Shown here piece by piece: positions 41,898 to 50,398 of a DNA stretch of 64,000 bases. Positions within the stretch are counted from its first letter, which is position 1. Every line of letters starts with the position of its first letter. Below the pieces are notes generated by a model. The model was not told the origin of the DNA and ran no database searches. It saw only the letters and a program-made list of their open reading frames with translations. This DNA comes from Lachnospiraceae bacterium UBA3273. Lineage in GTDB: Bacteria > Bacillota > Clostridia > Lachnospirales > Lachnospiraceae. The stretch spans positions 186,001 to 250,000 of the forward strand of contig DEUB01000029.1 of assembly GCA_002362385.1 (NCBI GenBank), given 5' to 3'. A program made the position numbers and the translations under genes.

Positions 41898-42125
41898 TTA
41901 TTCCTCCTTTCCGACAATCTCTTTCAGCTTATCTTTGAAACTCTCTACCTCCGTTTCCGGCACATCGACCATTGTTATGATGCCTTTCGGCGCCTCCGTT
42001 CCCTGGGCCTCCGGCTTTCGCACTATTACAGTGTCTCCTACCTCAACCTTTTCTTTGCTGATGTATGTATATTCCCTGCCCTGCGGTTCCCCGCCTCTTA
42101 AAAACCTCAGTTTCACTAAATTCAT
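41898..42125 (-). CDS. Small KOW/SH3-like early protein, 75 aa
   Basis: MNLVKLRFLRGGEPQGREYT then EKVEVGDTVIV: a small beta-barrel pattern seen in uncharacterised phage proteins, with a helical C-terminal end. It is 7 bp before the next gene. Function unknown. Confidence 0.6.
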   Translation of the reverse strand: MNLVKLRFLRGGEPQGREYTYISKEKVEVGDTVIVRKPEAQGTEAPKGIITMVDVPETEVESFKDKLKEIVGKEE

Positions 42126-42139
42126 CCCTGCAATCCTCC

Positions 42140-42445
42140 TTATTTTTTCCTGCCTAACTCAATATCCTTCAGCTGCTCAATATTTATCAGCCTGCAGTCC
42201 GGCAGCATTATCAATGGTTCTCCCAACACTACCTCCGTGCCCGCAATGCACATCTGAGGATAACTTACGATTACCTGGCACTCCTGCGCCACCTGGTAGC
42301 TGGAATTGCTGATTATGTTCCGCACACGCTTTACATCAGCTGCAGATGTCCTCTTTCCTTTAATCGGGATTTTCCGGAACTCCGCCTGCATGGTGTTCTG
42401 CTCTTTGTATATCCTCTCGTACACATACATGTAATTCCGTGCCAT
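42140..42445 (-). CDS. Hypothetical early protein, 101 aa
   Basis: MARNYMYVYERIYKEQNTMQ, basic middle (RKIPIKGKRTSAADVKRVRN), beta-rich end (CIAGTEVVLGEPLIML). No known family. It lies between the PAPS-reductase-like gene and the KOW-like gene in the early operon. Confidence 0.55.
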   Translation of the reverse strand: MARNYMYVYERIYKEQNTMQAEFRKIPIKGKRTSAADVKRVRNIISNSSYQVAQECQVIVSYPQMCIAGTEVVLGEPLIMLPDCRLINIEQLKDIELGRKK

Positions 42446-42454
42446 TCTACCTCC

Positions 42455-43201
42455 TTATAATTTTTCAAGCTCCAGCTGTGCATCAATTTCACGCAGTCTT
42501 TTCTTGAATTGATTAAATCTCGTATATGCCACATCCTCTGTGTGATCTTCTAGGCTTACAAACTGTTCCCAGATTTCTGGATAAATCCGCTTAACCTCCC
42601 GCATCTCAGCCATCTTTGCATTAGGGCAGAACCAGCACCCACCTCTCTTTGAAAACTTATAGCAAGGACTGAGCAGATCATACTCTATACACTTCTGCCT
42701 TGCCATTTCCTCGGTATAGCCATATTTTTCAAGCAGGGACACACACCCTCTCTTTTTCCGCAATGCCTCCAATCTTTTCGGTTCATCTACCCCTATTCCT
42801 ATGTACTGGAAAACCGGTTCGGTAAACCTATTCTTATACTCTGTTATCGGTTTCACTTTCAAATCTCGCTGAATATTGCACATTCCTACTCCTGGAAAGC
42901 CATATCTCTTCCATTTGTTCTCTATGTGCTTTGTTGGTTTTTCAATTATCCGATTAAACAGGTACAGATAATCTATATTTGACCGAAGGATTGTGACCTT
43001 ATATCCCCAACTCTCAAAAATCGGCTTTGCCACCTCTTTCACGAAATGAATGTGATGCGGATTTTCTCCGCTTATTCCGTTCCGGATGTCAAACATCACT
43101 TCGCAGAATATTATTTCATCCAACGGCTCACAATTTTCGTGGGCCAGGATGATGCTTGCTGTACTATCTTTTCCACCGGACCAACTTGCCATAAAGCGCA
43201 T
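42455..43201 (-). CDS. PAPS-reductase-family PP-loop protein
   Basis: 248 residues. The P-loop SWSGGKDSTASIILAHE at residues 6-22 marks the adenine-nucleotide alpha hydrolase/PAPS reductase family. Cysteines in FPGVGMCNIQRDLKVKP and GGCWFCPNAKMAEMREV could hold an Fe-S or zinc site. Phage members of this family may take part in sulfur-containing nucleic-acid modification or sulfur salvage; neither is shown here. ATG 43201 has no ribosome site, and a stop lies 10 codons upstream. Confidence 0.8.
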   Translation of the reverse strand: MRFMASWSGGKDSTASIILAHENCEPLDEIIFCEVMFDIRNGISGENPHHIHFVKEVAKPIFESWGYKVTILRSNIDYLYLFNRIIEKPTKHIENKWKRYGFPGVGMCNIQRDLKVKPITEYKNRFTEPVFQYIGIGVDEPKRLEALRKKRGCVSLLEKYGYTEEMARQKCIEYDLLSPCYKFSKRGGCWFCPNAKMAEMREVKRIYPEIWEQFVSLEDHTEDVAYTRFNQFKKRLREIDAQLELEKL

Positions 43202-43312
43202 GAGGGATAGTGCCGAAACACATATCCGTTACCGCTTGACTACCATTAGACCGCATCCGGCCCGCAAAGGCTTTGGTAATTACATTGGTCGCCGCTCGCC
43301 ATCCCAATACGT

Positions 43313-43561
43313 CTAAGCGCTCAGCAATTCCCTCCTGCTTACTTTATTTTCCTGGAGCGCTTTTCTCCAGTATGCTATTTCCGCTTTGTCCGATCTTCTG
43401 ATAGATTCCTGCAGCATCATTTCGCAGTCTGCTATCGCACTCTCAATCTCTTCCAGAGTCGCCTCGCTTTCCTCTCCGCAGCATCCGCAGAAATCGTCTC
43501 CGTAAAATGCAGAGATAAATTCCCGCTGATCCTGCAGAGTAGTCTTATGCTTTTTCGCCAT
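43313..43561 (-). CDS. Hypothetical early protein, 82 aa
   Basis: Start at 43561 (MAKKHKTTLQDQREFISAFY) overlaps the preceding stop. Contains GDDFCGCCGEE, a possible metal-binding triple cysteine, and a long helix. No known family. Confidence 0.55.
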   Translation of the reverse strand: MAKKHKTTLQDQREFISAFYGDDFCGCCGEESEATLEEIESAIADCEMMLQESIRRSDKAEIAYWRKALQENKVSRRELLSA

Positions 43562-43563
43562 AC

Positions 43564-43875
43564 TCAATACCTGTTCGCCTTTCTGACCTTTTCAATCTCC
43601 GAGAGAGCAGGGGCATTGACGCATTTCTTCATGCCCTCACATAATTCTTTCGCTCCCGGATTACCTCTCTCCACTTCATCTGCCAGGTGGCGCAGGACTA
43701 ATACAATCAGCCCTGCGTCTGCCTTTGCGTATGGAGATATAGCATTGATGATCTTTTCCGAATAGTGCTGCAGACCTCTTTCCACCAACTTCATAGCCTC
43801 CTGCGTTTTGCCGCTGGCAATCAGCTTGTTTCCCCGGTCCACATAACTACACATACGCTCTTTCCCAAATGCCAT
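43564..43875 (-). CDS. Hypothetical early protein, 103 aa
   Basis: Helical protein (MAFGKERMCSYVDRGNKLIA, GLIVLVLRHLADEVERGNP). The first part resembles a TPR-like hairpin (KTQEAMKLVERGLQHY). Function unknown. It follows the acidic protein gene by 9 bp. Confidence 0.55.
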   Translation of the reverse strand: MAFGKERMCSYVDRGNKLIASGKTQEAMKLVERGLQHYSEKIINAISPYAKADAGLIVLVLRHLADEVERGNPGAKELCEGMKKCVNAPALSEIEKVRKANRY

Positions 43876-43884
43876 GATTTCCTC

Positions 43885-44556
43885 CTATTCCTCCGAACCG
43901 TCCTCCGGCTCTTCGTAGCCGTATCCATCGTCCTCTCCGTTTTCCGGCTCTTCTCCGCCCAGGAGTTCATCCGTGATATCCTCCAGCCCCTCTCCAGGCT
44001 CCGGTTCCGGACTGCTTTCGCTTTCCCCGGCCTCTGCATCTACTTCCCTATATTCTCCGTCAATCACTTCTCCGGAATCGTCCGGTCCCGGCAGCAACGG
44101 AACGCTCTTTCCCTCAATCGCATTGGAACCGGCAGACTCTTCATCTTCGCTTTTCTCGGCCTTATCCTGCTGCTGGAAATCCGCATCAAAGATACTGCGC
44201 TGCTGAGTGTTTGCAATCGGCACCAGCTTGAATATCCCGGTATCTGCATCCATCACCAGCTCCATTTCATTGTTGAAAGAGCCGGATTTTTCGTCATTGA
44301 TCTTTACGGCCGATGTCACCTTATGCTTGAACTGGGGCTTGCTGATTTCCCTTGATTCGCCCTTAATGTCCGGATCATAATTCGGGATAAACTCTTTTAT
44401 CATAGTGACGTCAATTTTCAGCGTCATGCTGCCCTCGTTGGTGCCCTTCTCCTGCATATTCCCGATAAGCCTCTGCAGGACGAAATTCATATCCCTTTTC
44501 ATTTCCTCAAAGGTATCGCTGTCAAAATCCAGCCTCTTTTCAAAATCTTCGCTCAT
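43885..44556 (-). CDS. Acidic recombination-module protein, 223 aa
   Basis: N-terminal 120 residues form an ordered domain (LDFDSDTFEEMKRDMNFVLQ, TLKIDVTMIKEFIPNYDP, SGSFNNEMELVMDADTGIFK); the C-terminal 100 residues are strongly acidic and disordered. Similar proteins lie beside DUF1351 genes in Clostridia phages. The acidic tail suggests single-strand DNA-binding-protein-like behaviour (inference). Overlaps the DUF1351 gene by one base. Confidence 0.6.
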   Translation of the reverse strand: MSEDFEKRLDFDSDTFEEMKRDMNFVLQRLIGNMQEKGTNEGSMTLKIDVTMIKEFIPNYDPDIKGESREISKPQFKHKVTSAVKINDEKSGSFNNEMELVMDADTGIFKLVPIANTQQRSIFDADFQQQDKAEKSEDEESAGSNAIEGKSVPLLPGPDDSGEVIDGEYREVDAEAGESESSPEPEPGEGLEDITDELLGGEEPENGEDDGYGYEEPEDGSEE

Positions 44557-45713
44557 TACTTAATCCTCCCATATTCGATATTGTTCTCATTCATAAACTC
44601 AATCAATTTCTGCAACTGCGCCCTGGTACCTACTGCACAGAACTTTGTGCGGTACCTCTTCTCTTCCTGCTTAGGCTCAAAGGGATCAATCGCCACAGAT
44701 GCCTGCTGCTCGGTACTCTGGATAGCGCCCGCCGCTGAAGGCTCCGTTCCGTTTTCCGCCCCGTTTGATACGTTTTGGGCCGGTTCGGTTACACTTTCCT
44801 GGCTTTCAATCACGTTTTTCGCCGGTTCGGCCACGTTTTCCGCCTGTTTGCTTGCAGATTCCTGCTCTGCTTTCTTCTGAGCCTCCAGCGCCTTTCTCTG
44901 CTCTTCCTCTGCTTTGGCTCTTTCCTCTGCTGCCCTGCGGCGTTCCTCCGCCAGACGTTTCCTTTCAGCCTCTTCCTCTGCCTTGCGCCTTTTCTCGGCC
45001 TCCAGCTTTTCTTCCAGATCAGACAGCCGCTTATTCTCTGCCAGCGCTTTGCTGAGGTCCAGTGTCTTTATGTAGACATCCTTTGCGTTCAGCTTGTACT
45101 TGCTCTCCAGGCTGTCGATTGTCTCCAGGTCAGTGCGGACCTTTTCAACCTTTGCCTTTACCTCGGCCTGTGCCGTGGCCAGCTTATAGGTCTGATTGAG
45201 ATACCGGATGTCGAACACCCTCTCAAAAGGCAGAACCTCCGCCAAATCCCCGATTACTTCATCATAAGATTTCTGGATGCTCTTTTTCTTTTCCTCTTTC
45301 TGCTGGTCCTCAAACGCCTTTACCTGCCTGTCAATGATGCCTACCGGTTCCTGGATCAGTGCCAGAATCTCTTTCAGCTCCGCCTCGAACACTTCATACG
45401 GCTCATTGATGATTTTCTTAACCATCTTCCGGCGTTCCTCAATGGCCTTTGTCAGCTTATTCAGCTCTGCCCGATCTGCCTTTGCCTGTTTCATGTTGTC
45501 CTCTGTGTAGACAACATTCTGGTATGCGGCTATCTTATGCCTTACAGCCGCCTCCAGCTCTTCCTTGTTCCACTTAATCACCCGAAGAAAACCATCCTCC
45601 GTAGGATTGATTAACCGGAACTCCATCTTTTCCGGCTGTGCCACCGCTACCTCGTTCACAACCTCCGCCTCCACCGTTTCCGGTGCTGGCGCCGCTTTCT
45701 TTCTTCCTGCCAT
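44556..45713 (-). CDS. DUF1351 domain protein
   Basis: 385 residues. WNKEELEAAVRHKIAAYQNV, KQAKADRAELNKLTKAIEER and IQKSYDEVIGDLAEVLPFER are characteristic of DUF1351, a helical phage family found with RecT-type recombination genes. A very charged coiled coil (230-330) contains an ENV/QNV-type repeat region. A C-terminal alpha/beta domain follows (YRTKFCAVGTRAQLQKLIEF). Function unknown. Confidence 0.8.
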   Translation of the reverse strand: MAGRKKAAPAPETVEAEVVNEVAVAQPEKMEFRLINPTEDGFLRVIKWNKEELEAAVRHKIAAYQNVVYTEDNMKQAKADRAELNKLTKAIEERRKMVKKIINEPYEVFEAELKEILALIQEPVGIIDRQVKAFEDQQKEEKKKSIQKSYDEVIGDLAEVLPFERVFDIRYLNQTYKLATAQAEVKAKVEKVRTDLETIDSLESKYKLNAKDVYIKTLDLSKALAENKRLSDLEEKLEAEKRRKAEEEAERKRLAEERRRAAEERAKAEEEQRKALEAQKKAEQESASKQAENVAEPAKNVIESQESVTEPAQNVSNGAENGTEPSAAGAIQSTEQQASVAIDPFEPKQEEKRYRTKFCAVGTRAQLQKLIEFMNENNIEYGRIK

Positions 45714-45724
45714 CTGTCTACCTC

Positions 45725-46186
45725 CTATATTTGATCTGCTCCTATTACCCGGATTGATACATCCACTCTCGGATTCTCCGAATAGAACTTCCTTACCTGT
45801 GCATCCACAACCGCCGAATCATCACGGTACGCCACCTTATTCAAGCTGTCGCAGATAATCTTCCCGATATTATCCCAATCCGGCTTTTTTGTTGGCCGGA
45901 TTTTATGCTCCAGCATAGCCTTGCGCTTTTTCTTACTGATGGACTTCGGGATTTCATAGTATGCGATAATCCTCACGTCCAGCGCCGCATCCTCGCTGAA
46001 CATTTTCCCTTTCGCCGCCTGCTGATACATCAGCTTGACTAAATTTTCGTAGCTTACCGTTTCGTCCGGAGTATAGGTCTTTACATACTGCCCTGCTCTG
46101 GAGAACTTTGGCCTCTGCTTTCCGAACGGCTGGCCCGGTACTGAGAACTTAATCTGTTTCATAGCGCTATCCTCTGCCTGTTCCAT
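45725..46186 (-). CDS. rusA: RusA-like Holliday junction resolvase
   Basis: 153 residues. KPDWDNIGKIICDSLNKVAY followed by RDDSAVVDAQVRKFYSENPR holds the RusA signature with its aspartates, and FSVPGQPFGKQRPKFSRAG the basic N-terminus. It cuts four-way junctions during recombination. Start follows AGGAGGCAGT. Confidence 0.92.
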   Translation of the reverse strand: MEQAEDSAMKQIKFSVPGQPFGKQRPKFSRAGQYVKTYTPDETVSYENLVKLMYQQAAKGKMFSEDAALDVRIIAYYEIPKSISKKKRKAMLEHKIRPTKKPDWDNIGKIICDSLNKVAYRDDSAVVDAQVRKFYSENPRVDVSIRVIGADQI

Positions 46187-46194
46187 ACTGCCTC

Positions 46195-46389
46195 CTATTC
46201 ACCGCCTCCGGCATCAGCCGCACCATCCTCTTTGTAGACCTTCAAGTAATAGTCCAGCTGCTTTCCTGTCGGCGTTTTCTTTCTTACCCCCGGACCGATT
46301 GTATATCCATTTTCCAGGAGAATACCCGCAACCGCCTTTCTGTCCTCCAGCTTATAAATGCTGATTTCTGCCACCTTTTCCATTGCCAT
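46195..46389 (-). CDS. Small hypothetical protein, 64 aa
   Basis: MAMEKVAEISIYKLEDRKAV then GILLENGYTIGPGVRKKTP. Start follows GGAGGAATGACAAT. A small alpha/beta protein typical beside phage replication genes; function unknown. Confidence 0.6.
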   Translation of the reverse strand: MAMEKVAEISIYKLEDRKAVAGILLENGYTIGPGVRKKTPTGKQLDYYLKVYKEDGAADAGGGE

Positions 46390-46393
46390 ATTG

Positions 46394-47263
46394 TCATTCC
46401 TCCATTAACTTTTTCATTTCATCAAACCGCTTTGCCGCCTCTTTCTCTCTCCACGACCTGCCTGGCACTCTCACCGGGAAACACATTTCAAATATCCTAT
46501 CGTAAATCCGCTTATACCGGATGTCCGTATTCTCCTGCATTTCCTTTACTGTCATGTTCGTGGTGAGTATCAGCGGCTTTCCGGCCCGATACCTGCTGTC
46601 AATGATGTTATAGACTTTTTCCAGGGCATAGTCTGTATTTCTCTCGGTACCCAAATCATCAATTATCAGCAGGCGGACATCGTTCAGCCGGTTCATAAAA
46701 ATCTTTTCTTCTTCCGGATTCCCCTGGATGTTTTGCAGGATTTTCACGAATGATGTCATGATTACCGGAACCATCCGATCCATAAGCTCATTTGCTATGC
46801 AGGCGGCTGTAAAACTCTTTCCGGTCCCAACCGTTCCCCACAGCAATATGCCCTGCCTCTTCTCATACATTTCCTCGAACCGTTCCACGTACTTCTCTGC
46901 CAGAGCATACACTTTCTGGTTGTCCTGGTCTTTCTGGAATGAGCGCAGGCGCACTTCCCGCAATTTATCATCTATCAAACTGCTGTTTCTCAGGCGCTCT
47001 ATGCGTTCCATAGCCTTTCGCCGTTCCTCTGCCTCTTCCCTGCGCTTATTTTCCTCAACCTGGCATTTGCAGAGGCATCTTACCACTATTTCCTTTCCAT
47101 CTGTAAAATCTGATGCCGGTATCCTGGTCTGCTTTTTTCCTCTGCACTTTCCGCAATGCAGAAGTCCATCATCGCCTATGTAGTCGCCTTCATCGGCCTG
47201 TACCTCTACAACATCCTGCGGAAGTTTTACTACCTCTGACAACTTTACCGGTTCGCCAATCAT
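46394..47263 (-). CDS. DnaC/IstB-like helicase loader ATPase
   Basis: Start at 47263 (MIGEPVKLSEVVKLP), best placed after GGAAGGGG. N-terminal zinc region (CGKCRGKKQTRI, RCLCKC), Walker A LLWGTVGTGKSFTAACIANE and Walker B LLIIDDLGTERNTDYALEKV. These AAA+ proteins load the replicative helicase. It follows the replisome organiser gene, with which it should work. Confidence 0.9.
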   Translation of the reverse strand: MIGEPVKLSEVVKLPQDVVEVQADEGDYIGDDGLLHCGKCRGKKQTRIPASDFTDGKEIVVRCLCKCQVEENKRREEAEERRKAMERIERLRNSSLIDDKLREVRLRSFQKDQDNQKVYALAEKYVERFEEMYEKRQGILLWGTVGTGKSFTAACIANELMDRMVPVIMTSFVKILQNIQGNPEEEKIFMNRLNDVRLLIIDDLGTERNTDYALEKVYNIIDSRYRAGKPLILTTNMTVKEMQENTDIRYKRIYDRIFEMCFPVRVPGRSWREKEAAKRFDEMKKLMEE

Positions 47264-47268
47264 ATACA

Positions 47269-48030
47269 TCACCCCTTCCGAAACGGATTCTCGTCGTCTG
47301 CACCTTCCATACCGTCCTGTGGGGCGTTCTTAGGAAGATAATCAAGGAATGGTGTTGCCTCCCCTAAAAAGGTCTTACCGTGCTTGATATACTTCTCTTC
47401 CGTCCTGTCTCTCCGGCACTGATCCGCATAATTCTTTGCCGCCTCTAACAGCTGTTCATGAGAGAATCCGTCCTCCAGTCTTGCCTTGTACTTCTTGTAC
47501 GCCTGCGCCTTATCCGCTTTCCTGGGGTAAACGCTCCAGAACTCTTCAAAATCCGTTGAATAATTGCTGATTGCCTTTCTTGACTTCGGCTCCGGGCTTT
47601 GAGCCTCTGGAAGAGCAGGGACATTTTCCTCCGGCTCTCCCAAAAGCGCTTTTTCATTTTTAACCCGATTGTAATACTCCCTCTGCCGGTCCGCCTCCGT
47701 TGAGGACTTCCCTATAAAGTTCTGAATATCCATCATATAAATAGCCCCATTATCCAGAATCTCAATCAGCTCCAGCTTTCGGAATATCTCCAGCGCCTTT
47801 TCCACGGTACCTACCTGGTGCCCTACTAAGGTGGCAAGTATCTCCGGCGTGTACGGGATCACGTTTCTATACATCAGCCGTCCCTCATTCCTCAGGCTTT
47901 TCAGATAGAGTTTCAAGAGAATATTGCTATACATATATCCGTCCTTCATACTCTCCAGTATCTTGATCTCTTCCGACTCAAAAAACCCCTCCTTCAGCTT
48001 TAGGTAATAATACTTTCTATTATCCGCCAT
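47269..48030 (-). CDS. Phage replisome organiser (N-terminal winged helix)
   Basis: 253 residues. The start RKYYYLKLKEGFFESEEIKI and ILLKLYLKSLRNEGRL match the Phage_rep_org_N domain. The C-terminal domain (FEEFWSVYPRKADKAQAYKK) resembles phage replication-protein ends. It binds the origin and recruits the loader. An origin often lies within such genes; no clear iteron was seen here. Confidence 0.88.
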   Translation of the reverse strand: MADNRKYYYLKLKEGFFESEEIKILESMKDGYMYSNILLKLYLKSLRNEGRLMYRNVIPYTPEILATLVGHQVGTVEKALEIFRKLELIEILDNGAIYMMDIQNFIGKSSTEADRQREYYNRVKNEKALLGEPEENVPALPEAQSPEPKSRKAISNYSTDFEEFWSVYPRKADKAQAYKKYKARLEDGFSHEQLLEAAKNYADQCRRDRTEEKYIKHGKTFLGEATPFLDYLPKNAPQDGMEGADDENPFRKG

Positions 48031-48050
48031 GTGTTCACCGCCAATCGTAA

Positions 48051-48848
48051 CTATATTCCGGCTGTCAAATCCATAATCGAAATCGGCTTTGTCAGCACCC
48101 GGTTATGCCTGCAGCAATCGCACAGTTCGCATCTGTCCGGCTGATACTCTCCGCTCTTGATCCGCAGAATCCTCGGCATATTCGCCTCGACCACATGCAA
48201 CGCCTCCTGCAGATAATTGTCCGTCACATGGATAATGCGGATGTCCGGCTCTTTCTCTTTTGTCGCACCTGCAATATAAAACGGCAGCTTATCCCCGGTA
48301 TTCTGCCTTACGATTTCCTGGTAGACTGCGCCCTGGATGTCATAGCCCCAATACCGGACAAAATCCAGATAGCCCAAATCCTTAACCCATTTCAGCTCCG
48401 TAATGGATGCCATGACCTTCAAATCCACGATTGCCACCTTTGGGATGTAGCTGTCGATCTTAATTTTCCACTTTGCCCCGAACAGCTCCCCGGTCATAAT
48501 GACCTGTTTCTGTCCGGACATATATTTCATGAAATACTTGTCACGCTCAATGCGAGCAATAATCTCTTCCGCTTTCACATAGTCAGCTTTCAAACCGCCA
48601 TCCTTCCTGAACAATGCCGGATGCTCTGCCTTGAACTTCTCCAGCGTCCCCTCAAAGTAAGCGTCCACATAGCTGCCTACCAGAAGAGCAGTAGTCTCTT
48701 CATCCTCCCACCGCTCTTCCAGCTTTTCCATCGCCGCAAACTCGCAGGCCAACCGCCCGTATGTACCCGCAAAATCCTTGAATTGGGAGACACTCATGTA
48801 CTCCCTGTTAGCCTCCTGGCTGTAATAATTTTCTGCTGTCAGTTGCAT
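48051..48848 (-). CDS. PD-(D/E)XK exonuclease, RecT partner
   Basis: Start at 48848 (MQLTAENYYSQEANREYM) follows AGGAGGAAAGAAG. 265 residues, with ALLVGSYVDAYFEG, GAKWKIKIDSYIPKVAIVDL and K of the VDLK nuclease motif, and a C-terminal cysteine group (CELCDCCRHNRV) that may bind a metal cluster. This fits the DUF3799/RecE-like exonucleases encoded beside RecT. It would make 3' single strands for RecT. Confidence 0.85.
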   Translation of the reverse strand: MQLTAENYYSQEANREYMSVSQFKDFAGTYGRLACEFAAMEKLEERWEDEETTALLVGSYVDAYFEGTLEKFKAEHPALFRKDGGLKADYVKAEEIIARIERDKYFMKYMSGQKQVIMTGELFGAKWKIKIDSYIPKVAIVDLKVMASITELKWVKDLGYLDFVRYWGYDIQGAVYQEIVRQNTGDKLPFYIAGATKEKEPDIRIIHVTDNYLQEALHVVEANMPRILRIKSGEYQPDRCELCDCCRHNRVLTKPISIMDLTAGI

Positions 48849-48864
48849 TTCTTCTTTCCTCCTA

Positions 48865-49710
48865 CTATTCAATCTCTTCTAAAACCAAACCGCCAATCTG
48901 ATTACTGTTATTCCTGGCAAGTGCAAAAGCGTCTACCGGTTCCACTTTCTCCGGAAGTGCTGCTGTCTGCTTTCTGCTGGTAGAGAGTAGACCGTTCTGG
49001 AACTCCACACCGCCGCCCTCGTCATAGGCCATTAACTGTTCAACCTTATCGAAATCCTTTTCGATATATTTGCTCAGCCTGCGGATAACAGTTTTTCGAT
49101 ACATTTCTCCAGAAGATTTCTTCCACGCATCACTATCCTTTGCTTTGGAATAGTTTTGGCGCACTCCCTCAATTTCCTCTGCGCTCATACTCTCATAAAG
49201 CATGGAGCCGTCAGTATAGGTCACGATTGCAAAGGCTCCTATTATCTTTCCGTTATTGAACGGAAGAGGCTTGAACACAAGTTTCTGCTTTCCGTCCTCC
49301 ACTCCCTCGTCATAAAGATCACCTTCCCGGACAATCTTTGCAAAAATGTCCTTGATGGGCTGTATGCTGTGCTTTTTGCATATCTTGATCTCTCCCTTAT
49401 AATCTGTCTGGAAATTCATTTCTTTGTTATAAGGGATTGCGTAACATTCTCCGCTCAGAAAATCAAGCCCCAAGAAAGCTCCCTTTATCATGCAGAGCGC
49501 TATAGAATCCGCCGAAATACCGTCCAGATTCTCGCGTTTCTTTTTGTCTTTGAGCATATCCCTAATCAGAGTAATGCAGTTAAGGATAAACCTGTCTTTA
49601 TTGAACCCCTCCGGCATCGCCCCAACCTTTTCCGCAATCTGTTTCATGAGCGCATCCTGGATATTGTTAAGATATTCCGCCGTTGTTACTTGTTTTGTCT
49701 GCTGTTCCAT
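48865..49710 (-). CDS. recT: RecT single-strand annealing protein
   Basis: Start at 49710 (MEQQTKQVTTAEYLNNIQ) follows GGAAGGAGGATAG. 281 residues; KDRFILNCITLIRDMLKDKK, ALCMIKGAFLGLDFLSGECY, IPYNKEMNFQTDYKGEIKIC and SSGEMYRKTVIRRLSKYIEK are core RecT motifs. It anneals single strands during phage recombination and replication. Confidence 0.95.
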   Translation of the reverse strand: MEQQTKQVTTAEYLNNIQDALMKQIAEKVGAMPEGFNKDRFILNCITLIRDMLKDKKKRENLDGISADSIALCMIKGAFLGLDFLSGECYAIPYNKEMNFQTDYKGEIKICKKHSIQPIKDIFAKIVREGDLYDEGVEDGKQKLVFKPLPFNNGKIIGAFAIVTYTDGSMLYESMSAEEIEGVRQNYSKAKDSDAWKKSSGEMYRKTVIRRLSKYIEKDFDKVEQLMAYDEGGGVEFQNGLLSTSRKQTAALPEKVEPVDAFALARNNSNQIGGLVLEEIE

Positions 49711-49729
49711 CTTTCTATCCTCCTTCCTT

Positions 49730-49945
49730 TTATGCTGATGCAAGACTTTCACCTACCAGCTCCAGCAGTTCGCCGGAACTCATATCATCCAAACATTCCT
49801 CACAAATATAGCCTTTCTGGCTGTCATAATATTTGTCACCCTCGAAAATCCCCTCCCCGCACTTCCCGCACCTGTATATCGGTACCGGTTCTGGAGCGTT
49901 TGGGCATCTTGGGTGACAGGGTACTCTCATGCAAACGCTGCACAT
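49730..49945 (-). CDS. Small zinc-ribbon protein, 71 aa
   Basis: Start at 49945 (MCSVCMRVPCHPRCPNAP) follows GGGGAGTGCGAAGG. CSVC, CHPRC, CGKCGEGIFEGDKYYDS and CEECLDDM can hold two zinc ions. This type is very common in Clostridia phages upstream of RecT. Function unknown. Confidence 0.75.
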   Translation of the reverse strand: MCSVCMRVPCHPRCPNAPEPVPIYRCGKCGEGIFEGDKYYDSQKGYICEECLDDMSSGELLELVGESLASA

Positions 49946-50184
49946 CCTTCGCACTCCCCTTTCTGCATCCTCGATAGCGTTGTAACATTCACATATTCTC
50001 TGAACAGATGATTTTTCAGCTCGTCCTTGAACAGCAACGGCAGATATTCCTCCCTGTTCTCAATCCCGCATACATCCATCTTCCTGTTACAATACCAAAT
50101 CAGATACTCTACCGTTTCCTGGGATATGTGGATTCCTTCCCTTGTCCATTCACTCACAATTTCATCAATCTTCGTCTGATCCAT
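49927..50184 (-). CDS. Hypothetical early protein, 85 aa
   Basis: Start at 50184 (MDQTKIDEIVSEWTREG) follows CGGAGGACGGTT. A helical protein ending in a cysteine pair (ECEGCAAFA). It overlaps both neighbours. No known family. Confidence 0.55.
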   Translation of the reverse strand: MDQTKIDEIVSEWTREGIHISQETVEYLIWYCNRKMDVCGIENREEYLPLLFKDELKNHLFREYVNVTTLSRMQKGECEGCAAFA

Positions 50185-50398
50185 AACCGTCCTCCGTTCC
50201 AAACAGATACCTTACGACATCGCCCACGCACCTTGATACCTCTGCCAGCATAAGCACCAACGGTAAGGTCAGCCATTCCCCGCCGTAGGCAACATATCCT
50301 CTCTCCGCATATGCCATTTTGACAAATACCTCTGTCAGAATCAGGCCAGCTATAATCCACAGCCAATTCCTTGATATATACCTCTTCGTTTTCCTCAT
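50165..50398 (-). CDS. Small membrane protein, 77 aa
   Basis: Two hydrophobic segments: WLWIIAGLILTEVFVKMAY (about 12-30) and LTLPLVLMLAEVSRCVGDVV (about 43-62), with an acidic end (GTEDGYGSDED). The start overlaps the wall-hydrolase stop by 4 bp. The two are likely made together; an association is inferred. Confidence 0.6.
   Translation of the reverse strand: MRKTKRYISRNWLWIIAGLILTEVFVKMAYAERGYVAYGGEWLTLPLVLMLAEVSRCVGDVVRYLFGTEDGYGSDED

Noticed and set aside
43202..43312. Possible tRNA in the gap upstream of the PAPS-reductase-like gene
   Set aside because: A D-loop-like GGTAGTCAAGCGGT is present, but no acceptor stem, anticodon arm or T-loop can be folded.
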